Shown: positions 8,453 to 17,831 of the stretch, one piece after another
Numbering within the stretch: position 1 is the first letter of the stretch
Layout of the letters: every line of letters starts with the position of its first letter
Source of the DNA: Phycisphaeraceae bacterium
GTDB taxonomy: Bacteria > Planctomycetota > Phycisphaerae > Phycisphaerales > UBA1924
Reading direction: 5' to 3'
Length of the DNA stretch: 64,000 nt
NCBI GenBank assembly: GCA_020639215.1
Contig: JACKHA010000011.1
Coordinates: 1 to 64,000 of the forward strand
Made by a program: the position numbers and the translations under genes
The notes under the pieces: generated by a model
What the model was told of the DNA's origin: nothing
The model's input: the letters and a program-made list of their open reading frames with translations, nothing else
The model's database searches: none

Positions 8453-11400
8453 ATGAGTGACGCCCCGACAATCCAGCAGCTTGATGCGCTGATCGCGGAC
8501 CTGGTGCCGCTGGATGCGGTTGCGCGCGCGGAGCGGCTCCGGCGCGAGTCGAGCGCTGGCCCCGGCAAGGGCGTGAACACGTTGATCGAGGCGATCGCGC
8601 AGCGGGCCTCGGACCTGGCGATCGGCGACACGCCGGCGGGCGAGCGAGCGGCCCGCCTGGCGGTTGAACTCGCCGACGCGAACGCAGAATTGACGGACGC
8701 GGTGTCGGAGACGCCAACGGGAGCGCCGGCGGGGGAGGCCGGCGAGTCGGCCTCATACCGTTCGCTTCGTGCTCGCGCCCGCGTGGCGCTCGCCCATGTC
8801 TTGAACTACGCGACCCGTTTCGAAGAGGCCCTTGCCTGCCTGGACGAGGCCGGCGCGGCCGCGGCCTCGGAGGGCGATACGTTCGCCTCCGCCCGCGCGA
8901 GCCTGATCGCCATGCACGCCCTGGCCCGCCTTGGACGGATGGACGAGGCGCTGGCCGCGGGCGGCCGGGCCGTCACGGGGTTCGCGGCGGTCGATGAGGC
9001 GGTGTGGCGGGCCAAGGCCGACGTGAACGTCGGTGTGATCAAGCGCATGCGCGACGATCCGGCGGGCGCGCTGGCCCACTTCGACGCGGCCCGCGCGACA
9101 TTCGCCGACGCCCCGCCGATCCTTGCGCAGATCGAGAGCAACCGGGCGGAGGCGCTGCTCGATCTGGGTCGGTTCGCCGAGGCCGAGGGCGCCTTTGCCG
9201 CCTCGCTCGCGGCGTTCGAGGCGGCAGGCATCGCGCGCGCGGCGGCCATCGCCGAGGGCAATCTCGCCGATCTGCTCAGCCGCCAGGGGCGACTGGAGGA
9301 GTCTCTCGAGCGGTTCGAGCGGGCCCGACGGACGCTCGAGGGCGCCAACGCCCCGGCGGACCTGGCCCGCCTTCGAGCGGAGGAGGCCGACACCTTGGCG
9401 ACGGTGGGGCTGCTGGAGGAATCGGCAACGGCGTATCGCGAAGCGCTCGAGGCGTTGGGGGCGGCGGGGTTGGCCGCGGAGGGGGCCAGAGCAAAGGTCG
9501 GGCTGGCGCAGGTGCTGGCGCGATTCGGTCGGCTCGACGACGCGGCGGTCCAGCTCGAAGCCGCCATCGCCGCGTTCGAGGCCATCCCGAATCCGACGGG
9601 TGCGGCCCGCGCGGGCGTGCTGCTGGCCCGCCTGCGACTGGCGCGCGGAAGGAGCGACGAGGCGACCGCGTTGCTCGACCGATTCGAGAACGTGCTGCGT
9701 GAGCGACCCGCCGACGCCCTTGCGGGCATGTCGGTCCGCGCGGCGATCGCGCGGGGCGCGGGTTCGATCGGGCGAGCGATCGAAACGCTCTCGCGGGCGA
9801 TCGACCTGGCGACGGGCCTGGGCAATCGGCCGGTGCTGGCCGATCTGCTGCACGAGCGGGCGGGTGCGCGTCGGGCGATGGACGATCTGCCCGGCGCGAT
9901 CGAGGACCTCGAGCGTGCAATCGAACTGACCGAGCGGGTCCGGGCGCTGCTGCACGCCGACCGGCTCAGGGCGGCGGCACTTGGCTCGCGTGCTGATATC
10001 TACGACGATGCGGTGGCTGCGCTGCTCGAACAGGCGCGGCTTGAACAGGCGCGTCGGCGAGATGGCGTCGCCTCGGCGCTGCGGGCGCGGGCGTTCGAGA
10101 CCGCCGACCGGGCCAAGGCGCGGGCGCTGCTCGACGCGGTCGGCGGACGCTTCGAGCGGGCGTTGGGGGGTGATCGGACGGAATCCGATGTCGCGCTCGG
10201 TGCGGAACTCGAGCGCCGGCGTTCGGACATGAACGCGATCTACGCGGCCTTGTTCGCCCCGCAGGAGCGCCGCCTGTCGCCGGCGACGCAGCAGGAACTC
10301 GCCGCCCGCCTGGATGAGCACGAGCGGCGCGTGTCGGAGATTGAGCGGCGTCTGGCGGCGTCGGGCGGCGGCGTGCTGGCCGCGCCGGTCGCGTCGCTTG
10401 CGCAGGTGCAGGGCGTGCTACGAAAGGGCGAGGCCCTGGTCGAGTACTTCGGCGCGGACGACGCGCTCGGCGTGGCGGTCGTGAACCGCACCGGGCTGCA
10501 TGTCCGGGCTGGCCTCGCGATGCTCGACGAGGTGTCCGACCTTGGTGAGCGTCTGACGATGGCGATCGATCGATCGGTCATCTCGCTGGCCGGGGCGGCG
10601 GCACGCGGAGAGCAAGGTGGTCCACCGGCGATGGCGCCGCCGGCTGCCAGGCCCGGAGGCGTTGAGCGTCTGCTGGCCCGTCTTCTCGAGATCGCCATCG
10701 CCCCGATCGAGCCGCACATCGCCGGCGCCACGCGGCTGCTGCTCGTGCCGCACGGCCCGCTGCACGCGCTGCCGCTGCACGCCGCCCGAGGCGAGCATGG
10801 GGCGCTGGTCGACCGGTTTGAGATCGCGTCGATCCCGAGCGCCGCGTTTCTGCACTTCGCGCGCACGCGCGAGCCCGAGTCGCGCCGGACGCGGACTGGG
10901 GGCGCGGCAAGCGGGGACGGGGCGCGACGCCCGCTCATCGTCGGCGTGCCCGACGAAGTCGCCCCCGAGATGGGCGACGAGGCCGCGGCCATCGCCCGAG
11001 TGATCCCGAGCGCGCGACTGCTGGTCGGGAGCGACGCGACGTTCGACGCCTTCGCGGCGGCTGCCCCGGGCTCACCGCTCATCCACCTCGCCTGCCACGG
11101 CGTGTTCGCGGCCCGAAACCCGCTGCAGGCACGCCTCCGGTTCTCGGACCGGTGGATCACCGTCCGCGATCTGCTGCCGCTCGATCTGACCGGCGCCGTC
11201 GTGGTGCTCAGCGGGTGCGAGACCGGCCGGGCGGGCGTGGAGCGCGGCGACGAGGCCTACGGGCTCGGGCGTGCGGTGCTGGCGGCCGGGGCGTCGGCGG
11301 CGCTGCTGAGCCTGTGGCCGGTGCATGATCGGACCACGCGCGAACTCATGATTTCCATGTATCAGGAAGCGTTCGCGGGGTACCTTCCGGGAGAGGCCGG

Positions 11401-11551
11401 TGCCGAAGCCCAAGGCTTGTCCGGAGAAGCCCGCGCAATGCGGCCCGATCTGGTGCGTGGGCTGGCCCGGGCGCAGCGGGCGCTCGCGGCACAAGATCTG
11501 CACCCGGCCATGTGGGCCCCATTCGTCGTGCTCGGAGACCCGACGCCATGA
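8453..11551 (+). CDS. TPR-CHAT domain protease
   Basis: 1,032 residues. The ATG at 8453 has no good ribosome site but sits 7 nt after the previous stop, so translation is probably coupled. Residues about 90-520 are Ala/Leu-rich helical repeats of TPR type (ALACLDEAGAAAASEGDTFASAR, AEGAFAASLAAFEAAGIARAAAIAEGNLADLL). A charged helical linker follows, then a C-terminal CHAT caspase-like domain from about 660. The dyad is intact: His882 in IHLACHGVF and Cys922 in LSGCETGRAG, followed by GLGRAVLAAGASAALLSLWPVHD. CHAT proteins are caspase-family cysteine peptidases, often activated through their TPR part. The stop overlaps the next start by 4 nt, so it is co-translated with an exported subtilisin. 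Confidence 0.9.
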   Translation: MSDAPTIQQLDALIADLVPLDAVARAERLRRESSAGPGKGVNTLIEAIAQRASDLAIGDTPAGERAARLAVELADANAELTDAVSETPTGAPAGEAGESASYRSLRARARVALAHVLNYATRFEEALACLDEAGAAAASEGDTFASARASLIAMHALARLGRMDEALAAGGRAVTGFAAVDEAVWRAKADVNVGVIKRMRDDPAGALAHFDAARATFADAPPILAQIESNRAEALLDLGRFAEAEGAFAASLAAFEAAGIARAAAIAEGNLADLLSRQGRLEESLERFERARRTLEGANAPADLARLRAEEADTLATVGLLEESATAYREALEALGAAGLAAEGARAKVGLAQVLARFGRLDDAAVQLEAAIAAFEAIPNPTGAARAGVLLARLRLARGRSDEATALLDRFENVLRERPADALAGMSVRAAIARGAGSIGRAIETLSRAIDLATGLGNRPVLADLLHERAGARRAMDDLPGAIEDLERAIELTERVRALLHADRLRAAALGSRADIYDDAVAALLEQARLEQARRRDGVASALRARAFETADRAKARALLDAVGGRFERALGGDRTESDVALGAELERRRSDMNAIYAALFAPQERRLSPATQQELAARLDEHERRVSEIERRLAASGGGVLAAPVASLAQVQGVLRKGEALVEYFGADDALGVAVVNRTGLHVRAGLAMLDEVSDLGERLTMAIDRSVISLAGAAARGEQGGPPAMAPPAARPGGVERLLARLLEIAIAPIEPHIAGATRLLLVPHGPLHALPLHAARGEHGALVDRFEIASIPSAAFLHFARTREPESRRTRTGGAASGDGARRPLIVGVPDEVAPEMGDEAAAIARVIPSARLLVGSDATFDAFAAAAPGSPLIHLACHGVFAARNPLQARLRFSDRWITVRDLLPLDLTGAVVVLSGCETGRAGVERGDEAYGLGRAVLAAGASAALLSLWPVHDRTTRELMISMYQEAFAGYLPGEAGAEAQGLSGEARAMRPDLVRGLARAQRALAAQDLHPAMWAPFVVLGDPTP

Positions 11552-13050
11552 ACACCAACACCAACACCAACACCACGAGGGCGACGGGGGTCACGCTCGC
11601 GGCACGAGTAGCGCTCGCCGCCGGCGTGCTTTGGGGCGGGGCCGCGCTGGGCGAGCCACCGGACGAGCCGATCCCCGACGAGGCGGTCGTCCGCCTGCTC
11701 CCGGGCGTGACGATCCAGCAGTTCAACCAGCGGTACGCCACGACGCTGCTCGGCCAGATCACCACCAACTTCAAGACCGACTACTTCGTGGGGCTCCCCC
11801 AGCCGCTCACGCCGGCCCAACTCGAGCAGATGCTGCTGTTCGATCCGCAGGGCGTGCTGGTGGAGAAGGCGGAACTCAACTGGAACATCGACGACGACGT
11901 CCGCCCCGGCACGCAGTCGTTCTTCCTCGGCTCGACGGTCGGCGAGTACCAGGGCCAGTATGTGCTGCCGTTGATCAACCAGCCGCAGACCACCGGCTTC
12001 GGCACCGGCGCGGGCGTGACGGTTGCGGTGATCGACACGGGCGTGGACATCACGCACCCGATGCTGGCCGGGGCCATCGCGCCCGGCGGCTACAACTTCA
12101 TCGACCGCAACACCAACGTGATGGACGTGGGCGACGGGATCGACAACGACGGCAACGGGACCACCGACGAGATGGTGGGGCATGGCACGTTCATGGCCGG
12201 GCTGATCCGCCTGGTGGCCCCCGACGCCGTGATCCTGCCGCTCAGGGCCCTGGATTCCGACGGGCGTGGCACGTCGTTCCGAATTGCCGAGGCGATCTAC
12301 TACGCGCTGGAACTCGACGTGGACGTGATCAACCTCAGCCTCGGCTCAACGCAGGAACTCGATCTGCTCGCCGACGCGGTGCAGGACGCCAGGTACTGGG
12401 GCGCGATCGTCGTCGCGTCGGTGGGCAACGACGGCCAGAACCTGGTCCTGTATCCCGCCGGCGAGAACGACACCATCTCCGTCGTCGCCACCGATTCCTC
12501 GGACCACAAGGCGTCCTACAGCAACTATGGGCAGCACACGCTGCTCTCGGCACCCGGCGACCAGGTGATCAGCACGTTTCCGGGCGGGCTGTTTGCGCGC
12601 GGCGAGGGCACGAGCTGCGCGGCGGCCGTGGTGTCCGGCGCGGCGGCGGTGATCCGGTCGGGCGCGCCGTATGTCGACCAACGCGAGATGCAGGACATCC
12701 TGGAGGACTCGGCCCGGAACATCAACGCGCAGAACCCGGGGCTGTCCGGGTTGATCGGGCGGGGACGCCTGGACATGCAGGCCGCGCTCGCGCTGGTCCC
12801 CCCGTGCCCCGCGGACCTGACGACCGGCGCCATCCCGGGGCTGCCGGGTTACGGCGTGCCGAACGGCTCGCTCAGCTCCGATGACTTCTTCTACTACCTG
12901 GGGCTCTTCGCCGCCGGCTCGCTCCAGGCCGACCTCACCGGAAGCGCGCTCCGCGGCTCGGATCTGTTCGGCGACCCCGACGGCGTCCTGAACAACGACG
13001 ACTTCTTCTACTACCTCTTCATCTACGACCGCGGCTGCGGGCCCGCGTGA
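11548..13050 (+). CDS. Exported subtilisin-like serine protease with GC-type dockerin tail
   Basis: 500 residues. The ATG at 11548 overlaps the CHAT stop (ATGA). A signal peptide is present (MNTNTNTNTTRATG, then a hydrophobic run to AALGEPP); the NT repeat comes from an AACACC microsatellite. A prodomain-like region (AVVRLLPGVTIQQF...) precedes the S8 domain. The catalytic set is complete: Asp163 (VAVIDTGVD), His212 (GHGTFMAG), Asn294 (ASVGNDG) and Ser356 (GTSCAAAVVSG). A GDGIDNDGNG loop before His212 may bind calcium. The C-terminus has one canonical and one degenerate GC-dockerin repeat and ends RGCGPA. The link to an intracellular CHAT protease suggests a two-protease system spanning the membrane, which is inference. 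Confidence 0.92.
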   Translation: MNTNTNTNTTRATGVTLAARVALAAGVLWGGAALGEPPDEPIPDEAVVRLLPGVTIQQFNQRYATTLLGQITTNFKTDYFVGLPQPLTPAQLEQMLLFDPQGVLVEKAELNWNIDDDVRPGTQSFFLGSTVGEYQGQYVLPLINQPQTTGFGTGAGVTVAVIDTGVDITHPMLAGAIAPGGYNFIDRNTNVMDVGDGIDNDGNGTTDEMVGHGTFMAGLIRLVAPDAVILPLRALDSDGRGTSFRIAEAIYYALELDVDVINLSLGSTQELDLLADAVQDARYWGAIVVASVGNDGQNLVLYPAGENDTISVVATDSSDHKASYSNYGQHTLLSAPGDQVISTFPGGLFARGEGTSCAAAVVSGAAAVIRSGAPYVDQREMQDILEDSARNINAQNPGLSGLIGRGRLDMQAALALVPPCPADLTTGAIPGLPGYGVPNGSLSSDDFFYYLGLFAAGSLQADLTGSALRGSDLFGDPDGVLNNDDFFYYLFIYDRGCGPA

Positions 13051-13107
13051 CGACAGGGTTGGCAACCCGACCGCATCGCAACGTCGCGGGGCGGGTTCGG
13101 ACCCAGC

Positions 13108-13623
13108 TCAATCACCGCTCCGCACGCCGGGATGCAGCGTGAACAGCAGGTCGTACCCCTCGACGCGCATGCTCTGGGCCTGGTACGCCTGGGGGATCGA
13201 GCGAGCCAGGTCAGACTCGCGGATCGCGGCCATGGCGGCTTGCGACTCGAAGATGTAGATGCCGCAGAACTCGCCCGTTTCCGGATCCTGCGCGTAGAGC
13301 TTCTGGATCAGGCCCGGCACCTCTCGGAATCGGGGCTCGCGCTCGTGGGCGATCGCGATGGCCTGGTCGTGGGGCAGGCCGCTGGCGGCCCGCACGCACA
13401 GGATCGCGGCACCCTCCGGAACGTGGCGCACCGCCGCGGCGTGCCCTCGGGTCGGCGAGCAGCCTGACATCGGGGCGATCGCGCCCGCGACGGCGCACAG
13501 GGCCAGCTTCGCGGCCAGGCCGGGTCGCCGGGCTGGACGGGCTGGCCGCCTTTGGGTTGCGGGCAGCGGGGCCGATCCGGAATCCGGGCAGCTCACGGCG
13601 TTCGAATTGTGTTTGGTGCTCAT
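13108..13623 (-). CDS. YdhR-like (dimeric alpha-beta barrel) lipoprotein
   Basis: 171 residues from the ATG at 13623; an in-frame ATG at 13674 is possible, and neither has a ribosome site. A basic stretch and hydrophobic segment end in PMSGC, a plausible lipobox (Cys about residue 54). The C-terminal domain (VPGLIQKLYAQDPETGEFCGIYIFESQAAMAAIRESDLARSIPQAYQ) matches the pattern of the YdhR putative mono-oxygenase family, small ferredoxin-like barrels that bind hydrophobic compounds. Those are usually cytosolic, so membrane attachment is unusual. It stands alone, convergent with the subtilisin gene and divergent from the HAF protein. Confidence 0.65.
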   Translation of the reverse strand: MSTKHNSNAVSCPDSGSAPLPATQRRPARPARRPGLAAKLALCAVAGAIAPMSGCSPTRGHAAAVRHVPEGAAILCVRAASGLPHDQAIAIAHEREPRFREVPGLIQKLYAQDPETGEFCGIYIFESQAAMAAIRESDLARSIPQAYQAQSMRVEGYDLLFTLHPGVRSGD

Positions 13624-13829
13624 TGTTGTTTGCACAAACTGTTGCCAAGACGATCGGCCCGCGATATCATGCATCTCGTGTGACGGGTGTGTGGGCGTCG
13701 GCAGCCTACTCGCGCGTGGTTTGGCGCTCGGGCCGAGGATCCCGGTGGATGGGCGTGCGGAACAGGCGTTGGGGACGTCGGATCGGCGTGCGACGGTCGG
13801 GGACGACCCGGCAGAATGAGGAGTCAGCG

Positions 13830-15107
13830 ATGAAGAGTTTTCGCGTCGGTGTTCCGCTGGCGGCAGCCTGCCTGCAGGTGTGCGCGGGCGGCGCCCTGGC
13901 CCAGTCGTCGTTCACCAATCTCGGCACGTCGTTCCGCGTGAACACGTGCTCGGGCGACGGAACGGTGCTCGGCGTCACCGCCGGCAGCCAGGTGGGCACC
14001 TGGTCCGAGTCGACGGGGCTGGTGCTGCTGGGCGGCAGGGCCGGGAACGGGTGGGCGTCGATCTCCCGCGACGGCACGACGCTGGCCGCCAACGCGATCA
14101 ATCCGTCGACGAATCTCGAGGAGATGGCGATCTCGCTCGGCGGCGGGGCCTGGCAACTGCTGGGCGGTCTGGCCGCCTCCAGCGGCGTGACCCGCAGCAC
14201 GACATGGGGAGTCAACGACGACGGATCGATCGTTGTCGGCCTTGGCTGGCTTTCACCCGCGGCGGGCTGGGGGCGGGCGGTCTATTGGACGCAGGGCACT
14301 GGCATGGTCGACCTGGGCACGACCGTGCCCACGCGCAGCACTCGCGCGAACTGCGTGAACGCCGACGGCTCGGTCATCGGCGGGTGGCAGGACTCGACGA
14401 CGGGGTATCGCCAGGGCGCGGTGTGGATCAACGGCGTGCAGCAGCTCATGGTCGACAACGCCAATGTCGCGCTGCTGATGGTCAACAACATCAACTCGGC
14501 GGGCACGGTCTGGTGCGGCGACGGCTCGGCCTCCGGGGGCGGCCCGTACGTCCGCACGCCCGCGAACGGCATCGAGCGGCTCGGCGTGCTGCCCGGCACG
14601 AACACGCATCTGGCGTCGGACGTGTCCGATGACGGCAACATCGTGATCGGCGCCAGCGACGGGCCGTTCGGCACGGGCTGGATCTGGGTCCGAGGCCAGG
14701 GGATCCAGTCGCTGGCGGACTACGCGGCGTCGCGCGGCGTGACGATCCCCGCGGGCACGCCCCTGAACGTGCCGATCGCCATGAGCGACGATGGCTCGGT
14801 GATCACCGGGTTCTCCTTCGGCCCGCCCGGGTTCTCGTGGCGTCTGGTGTTCGACGACGCGTGCGAACCGGACCTGACGACGGGCGCGATCGCCGGGCAG
14901 CCCGGCTACGGCGTGCCGAACGGCGTGCTCAACAACGACGACTTCTTCTACTACCTCACCATCTTCAGCCAGGGAAGTGCCGCGGCCGACCTGACGACGG
15001 GTGCGATCGCCGGCCAGCCGGGGTACGGCGTGCCCAACGGGATCGTGAACAACGACGACTTCTTCTACTACCTCTCGCTGTACAGCGTCGGGTGCGGGCC
15101 CGGTTGA
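13830..15107 (+). CDS. Secreted HAF-repeat protein with GC-type dockerin tail
   Basis: 425 residues; the ATG at 13830 follows GAGGAG. A signal peptide ends CAGGALAQS. The body is a string of HAF-like repeats (VLGVTAGSQVGTWSESTGLVLLGG, WGVNDDGSIVVGLGW, VNADGSVIGGW, VSDDGNIVIGASDG), which should form a beta-propeller. The tail has two almost identical GC-dockerin repeats (DLTTGAIAGQPGYGVPNG with NNDDFFYYL) and ends VGCGPG. It is probably displayed outside the cell; the ligand is unknown. The first half of the gene shows the same base composition as its neighbours, so there is no sign of recent transfer. Confidence 0.85.
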   Translation: MKSFRVGVPLAAACLQVCAGGALAQSSFTNLGTSFRVNTCSGDGTVLGVTAGSQVGTWSESTGLVLLGGRAGNGWASISRDGTTLAANAINPSTNLEEMAISLGGGAWQLLGGLAASSGVTRSTTWGVNDDGSIVVGLGWLSPAAGWGRAVYWTQGTGMVDLGTTVPTRSTRANCVNADGSVIGGWQDSTTGYRQGAVWINGVQQLMVDNANVALLMVNNINSAGTVWCGDGSASGGGPYVRTPANGIERLGVLPGTNTHLASDVSDDGNIVIGASDGPFGTGWIWVRGQGIQSLADYAASRGVTIPAGTPLNVPIAMSDDGSVITGFSFGPPGFSWRLVFDDACEPDLTTGAIAGQPGYGVPNGVLNNDDFFYYLTIFSQGSAAADLTTGAIAGQPGYGVPNGIVNNDDFFYYLSLYSVGCGPG

Positions 15108-15192
15108 ATGGGGTCGCATGGACGGAGTCCCCGGCGGGCGAACGGGGCGGCGCGGATGTGTCTACGGAGCGGCGCTTCAGCGACCGGGGGCC

Positions 15193-16419
15193 TCAGTCGC
15201 CTGTCGATGGTCGGGTGCGTCCGATGAGCATTGGGGCGTAGACGCCGACGAAGATCAGGAACGCCGCCGCCCACATGGTTCCGGCGGCGGCGATGCCCGC
15301 GAGGTACACCGCCGGAGCCACCGAGGCGATCACGCGGGCGGCGGCGGCGAGGTGCACCAGCGCGAAAGCCGCGATGTCCCAGGCGCCGGCCCGGACGGGG
15401 CGGTTCGAGTGCCCGAGCGTCGTGCGGGTGGTCATGGCGAGGATGAGCCCGCCCATGGAGCCGACCGCCAGCGCGTGGATGGCGGCGGACCTGGGCATCA
15501 GCCCGAACGATGCGGCCCCGAGCATGAGCAGTCCGATGGGGATCCAGGCATAGGACAGGTGCAGCATCCAGATCATCGGGCGGCGGAGGGTGCCCAGCGG
15601 CTTCCACCCCGCGGCCTGCACGGCGACGCCGACGCCGGCGGCCAGGCAGAGGACGCCGGTCAGGGCGTTCGAGAATCGGGCCGTGTCGCCCAGGATCGCC
15701 ATCGCGCTCAGCGCGAGGCAGATCGGGGGGAGCCATCGCGGACGCCAGAGCGTTTGCGTGGGGATCGCGCTGGCCGTGAATCCCGGGACCACGCGCCCGC
15801 CGACGATCAGCTGGATCATGACCACGAGCAGGAGCCCGGTTTCGACAACGGTGAGCGGCGCGAGACGGAGGAGCCCCAGCATCGCGCCGTGGAAGGCGAT
15901 GTTCGCCAGCGCGAGGGCGGCCAGCACGCCGACGAGCGGCATGTTGGCAAGGCTCCGGGCTCGGATGAACTTGCGGGCCAGCACCGCCGCGACGATCACG
16001 AGGAGGAGCGAGTCGACGACGGCGGCGGCGATGCCATAGGCCAGGAGCATCCCCGCACGCCCCGCGGCCCAGAGCGAGAAAACTCCGGCGAGTGGCACGC
16101 CCGCGGGGAGCGGCAGGCCCGTCCAGTTGCGGGCGGCGGTGAACAGGAACCCGATGATGATCGCGACGCCGAACCCGAAGACCATCTCGTGGGCGTGCCA
16201 GAGCAGTGGGGGGAGTGATGGCGTGAACCAGGCATGGTACCACATCCCGAGCCAGAGCGGCACGGCGATGGCGGCGAGCAGCGCGCCGCCCAAATAGAAC
16301 GGGCGGAACGCGTCGAGCCAGAATCGGCGGTCGCGCCGGCGCGCCGTGCCCCCGCCGACGGAGATCGTCGGGGCGGAGACGAACGTGAGGCTCTGGCGGT
16401 TCGGGGCGGGCGGCGGCAT
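15193..16419 (-). CDS. nnrS: NnrS family membrane protein
   Basis: 408 residues with about 12 membrane segments. FRPFYLGGALLAAIAVPLWL at the start and LLWHAHEMVFGFGVAIIIGFLFTAARNWTG carry the family signature, including His residues that bind haem and copper. Later AIHALAVGSMGGLILAMTTRTTLGHSNRP is also typical. NnrS proteins accompany denitrification genes and relieve nitric-oxide or nitrosylation stress. It is the last gene of the nos cluster, 60 nt after nosL. No Shine-Dalgarno is visible before the ATG at 16419, so the start is less certain. Confidence 0.92.
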   Translation of the reverse strand: MPPPAPNRQSLTFVSAPTISVGGGTARRRDRRFWLDAFRPFYLGGALLAAIAVPLWLGMWYHAWFTPSLPPLLWHAHEMVFGFGVAIIIGFLFTAARNWTGLPLPAGVPLAGVFSLWAAGRAGMLLAYGIAAAVVDSLLLVIVAAVLARKFIRARSLANMPLVGVLAALALANIAFHGAMLGLLRLAPLTVVETGLLLVVMIQLIVGGRVVPGFTASAIPTQTLWRPRWLPPICLALSAMAILGDTARFSNALTGVLCLAAGVGVAVQAAGWKPLGTLRRPMIWMLHLSYAWIPIGLLMLGAASFGLMPRSAAIHALAVGSMGGLILAMTTRTTLGHSNRPVRAGAWDIAAFALVHLAAAARVIASVAPAVYLAGIAAAGTMWAAAFLIFVGVYAPMLIGRTRPSTGD

Positions 16420-16479
16420 GCGGGGCGGCGGGACGGGCGGGCTCCGGGGAGGGCGGTTCGGGCGACGAGCCCACGATTC

Positions 16480-16944
16480 TCACTCGTCGAGCGCGGGCGG
16501 TCGAAGGGCGTCGAACGCGAGGAGCTCGCCGTCGATCTCGGCGCGGCGTGCCTCGGCCTGCTCCGGGGTGGCCAGCGCGGCAACGCCGAAGCCCATGGGC
16601 GTGCGGAGCGCTTCGCTGCGGACGTAGTGGGCGGCCTCGGCGACCAGCCAGCGCTGGGTGGATTCGTCGCGGACGAAGAGGGCGACCTGGTCGTGGGGTG
16701 GGATGGTCACCGCCGGCAGTTCGCCGATGTCGTCGAGGAGCAAGGTCTGGTCGCGCCCCTGGTGGCGGACGACGACGGCGGCGGCGTAGCGCCCGTCGCT
16801 GACGGCCATGCCGCACACGGTGCAAGTGTCGCGCCCGAGAAGGATCTCGGGCGCGGCGAGCGGGCCCGAGTCGCTGCACGCGGTCAGGAGCCAGAGCGAG
16901 GCGGCGACGGCGGCGGCGGCGAGCGTGCGGCGTCGGCGGTTCAT
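16480..16944 (-). CDS. nosL: NosL copper chaperone lipoprotein
   Basis: 154 residues. The ATG at 16944 overlaps the nosY stop by 4 nt. A lipoprotein signal ends LLTACS, so it should be anchored in the periplasm. The metal site DTCTVCGMAVSDGRYAA contains the CxxCGM core seen in NosL, which delivers Cu(I) for assembly of the CuZ site in nitrous-oxide reductase. Length and gene order agree with the family. Confidence 0.93.
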   Translation of the reverse strand: MNRRRRTLAAAAVAASLWLLTACSDSGPLAAPEILLGRDTCTVCGMAVSDGRYAAAVVVRHQGRDQTLLLDDIGELPAVTIPPHDQVALFVRDESTQRWLVAEAAHYVRSEALRTPMGFGVAALATPEQAEARRAEIDGELLAFDALRPPALDE

Positions 16945-17831
16945 ATCGGCCTCCTGCAGAACACGAGCGCGCCGAAGGCCAGCGGGACGAGGATCCAGAG
17001 GGCCATCACGCCGAGCATCGCGGCGCGGATCGAATCGCCGAGCACGCGCTGGGCGTAGAGGCCGACGGGCCCGAGCACGTCGAGCGAGGCCTCGAAGCCG
17101 CTGAGCGACGCGAGCTTGAAGACCTGGCCCGGGTTGAGCAGCGAGAGCGCCAGGATGTCCTGGACGCGCAGGCGGAACGCGATCGATGCGCCCATGAGCC
17201 CGAGGTCGGACAGGAACGCCAGCGCGAGCCACGTGAAGATCGCGACGCCCATCGCCGATCCGGGTCGGCGGACGGCGGCGGCGATGAGCGCGCCGATCGC
17301 CAGCATCGACAGGCCGAGCAACCCGCTGAGCCCGGCGAGCCAGAGGAACGCCTCGGTGTGGGCGTCGGGCGAGGCGGACAGGGCGATGAGGGCGGCGGTG
17401 GTGCCGAAACCGATCGCCAGTGCGGCCAGGAACGAGATCGACTGCCCGAGGTACTTGGCCAGGTACACCTCGAACCGGGAAACGGGCTGGGCAAGGAGAT
17501 AGGCGAGCGAGCCGCGCTCGCGCTCGCCGGCGAGGCTGGTCACGCCCAGGGTGAGCCCCATGAGGGGGACGAAGAGCATGACGACGTTGATGAGGCTGGC
17601 GGCGGTCTTGCCGTAGCCGGCCAGCCCGCCCATGCCGGTGCCGAGGCGCGACCCGGAGGCGACGCCGAGGGAGACGAGAGTGAACGCGATGGCGTACAGG
17701 ATCATCCAGCGGTTGCGGATGGCGTCGCGCATCTCCTTGCGGACGAGCCAGGCGAGGTTGCCGGGGTCGAGCCAGCGCTCGCGCGCCGGGGCGCGCGGGG
17801 CGGGCGCGGCGGTGGGGGCTGCGGCGGTCAT
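16941..17831 (-). CDS. nosY: NosY ABC transporter permease
   Basis: 296 residues with six predicted membrane segments. LAWLVRKEMRDAIRNRWMILYAIAF near the N-terminus and LTSLAGERERGSLAYLLAQPVSRFEVYLAKYLGQS are characteristic of NosY/ABC-2 type permeases. It partners NosF and NosD in the complex that matures NosZ, probably by moving a sulfur species for the CuZ cluster. The ATG at 17831 overlaps the nosF stop, and its own stop overlaps nosL. Confidence 0.92.
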   Translation of the reverse strand: MTAAAPTAAPAPRAPARERWLDPGNLAWLVRKEMRDAIRNRWMILYAIAFTLVSLGVASGSRLGTGMGGLAGYGKTAASLINVVMLFVPLMGLTLGVTSLAGERERGSLAYLLAQPVSRFEVYLAKYLGQSISFLAALAIGFGTTAALIALSASPDAHTEAFLWLAGLSGLLGLSMLAIGALIAAAVRRPGSAMGVAIFTWLALAFLSDLGLMGASIAFRLRVQDILALSLLNPGQVFKLASLSGFEASLDVLGPVGLYAQRVLGDSIRAAMLGVMALWILVPLAFGALVFCRRPI

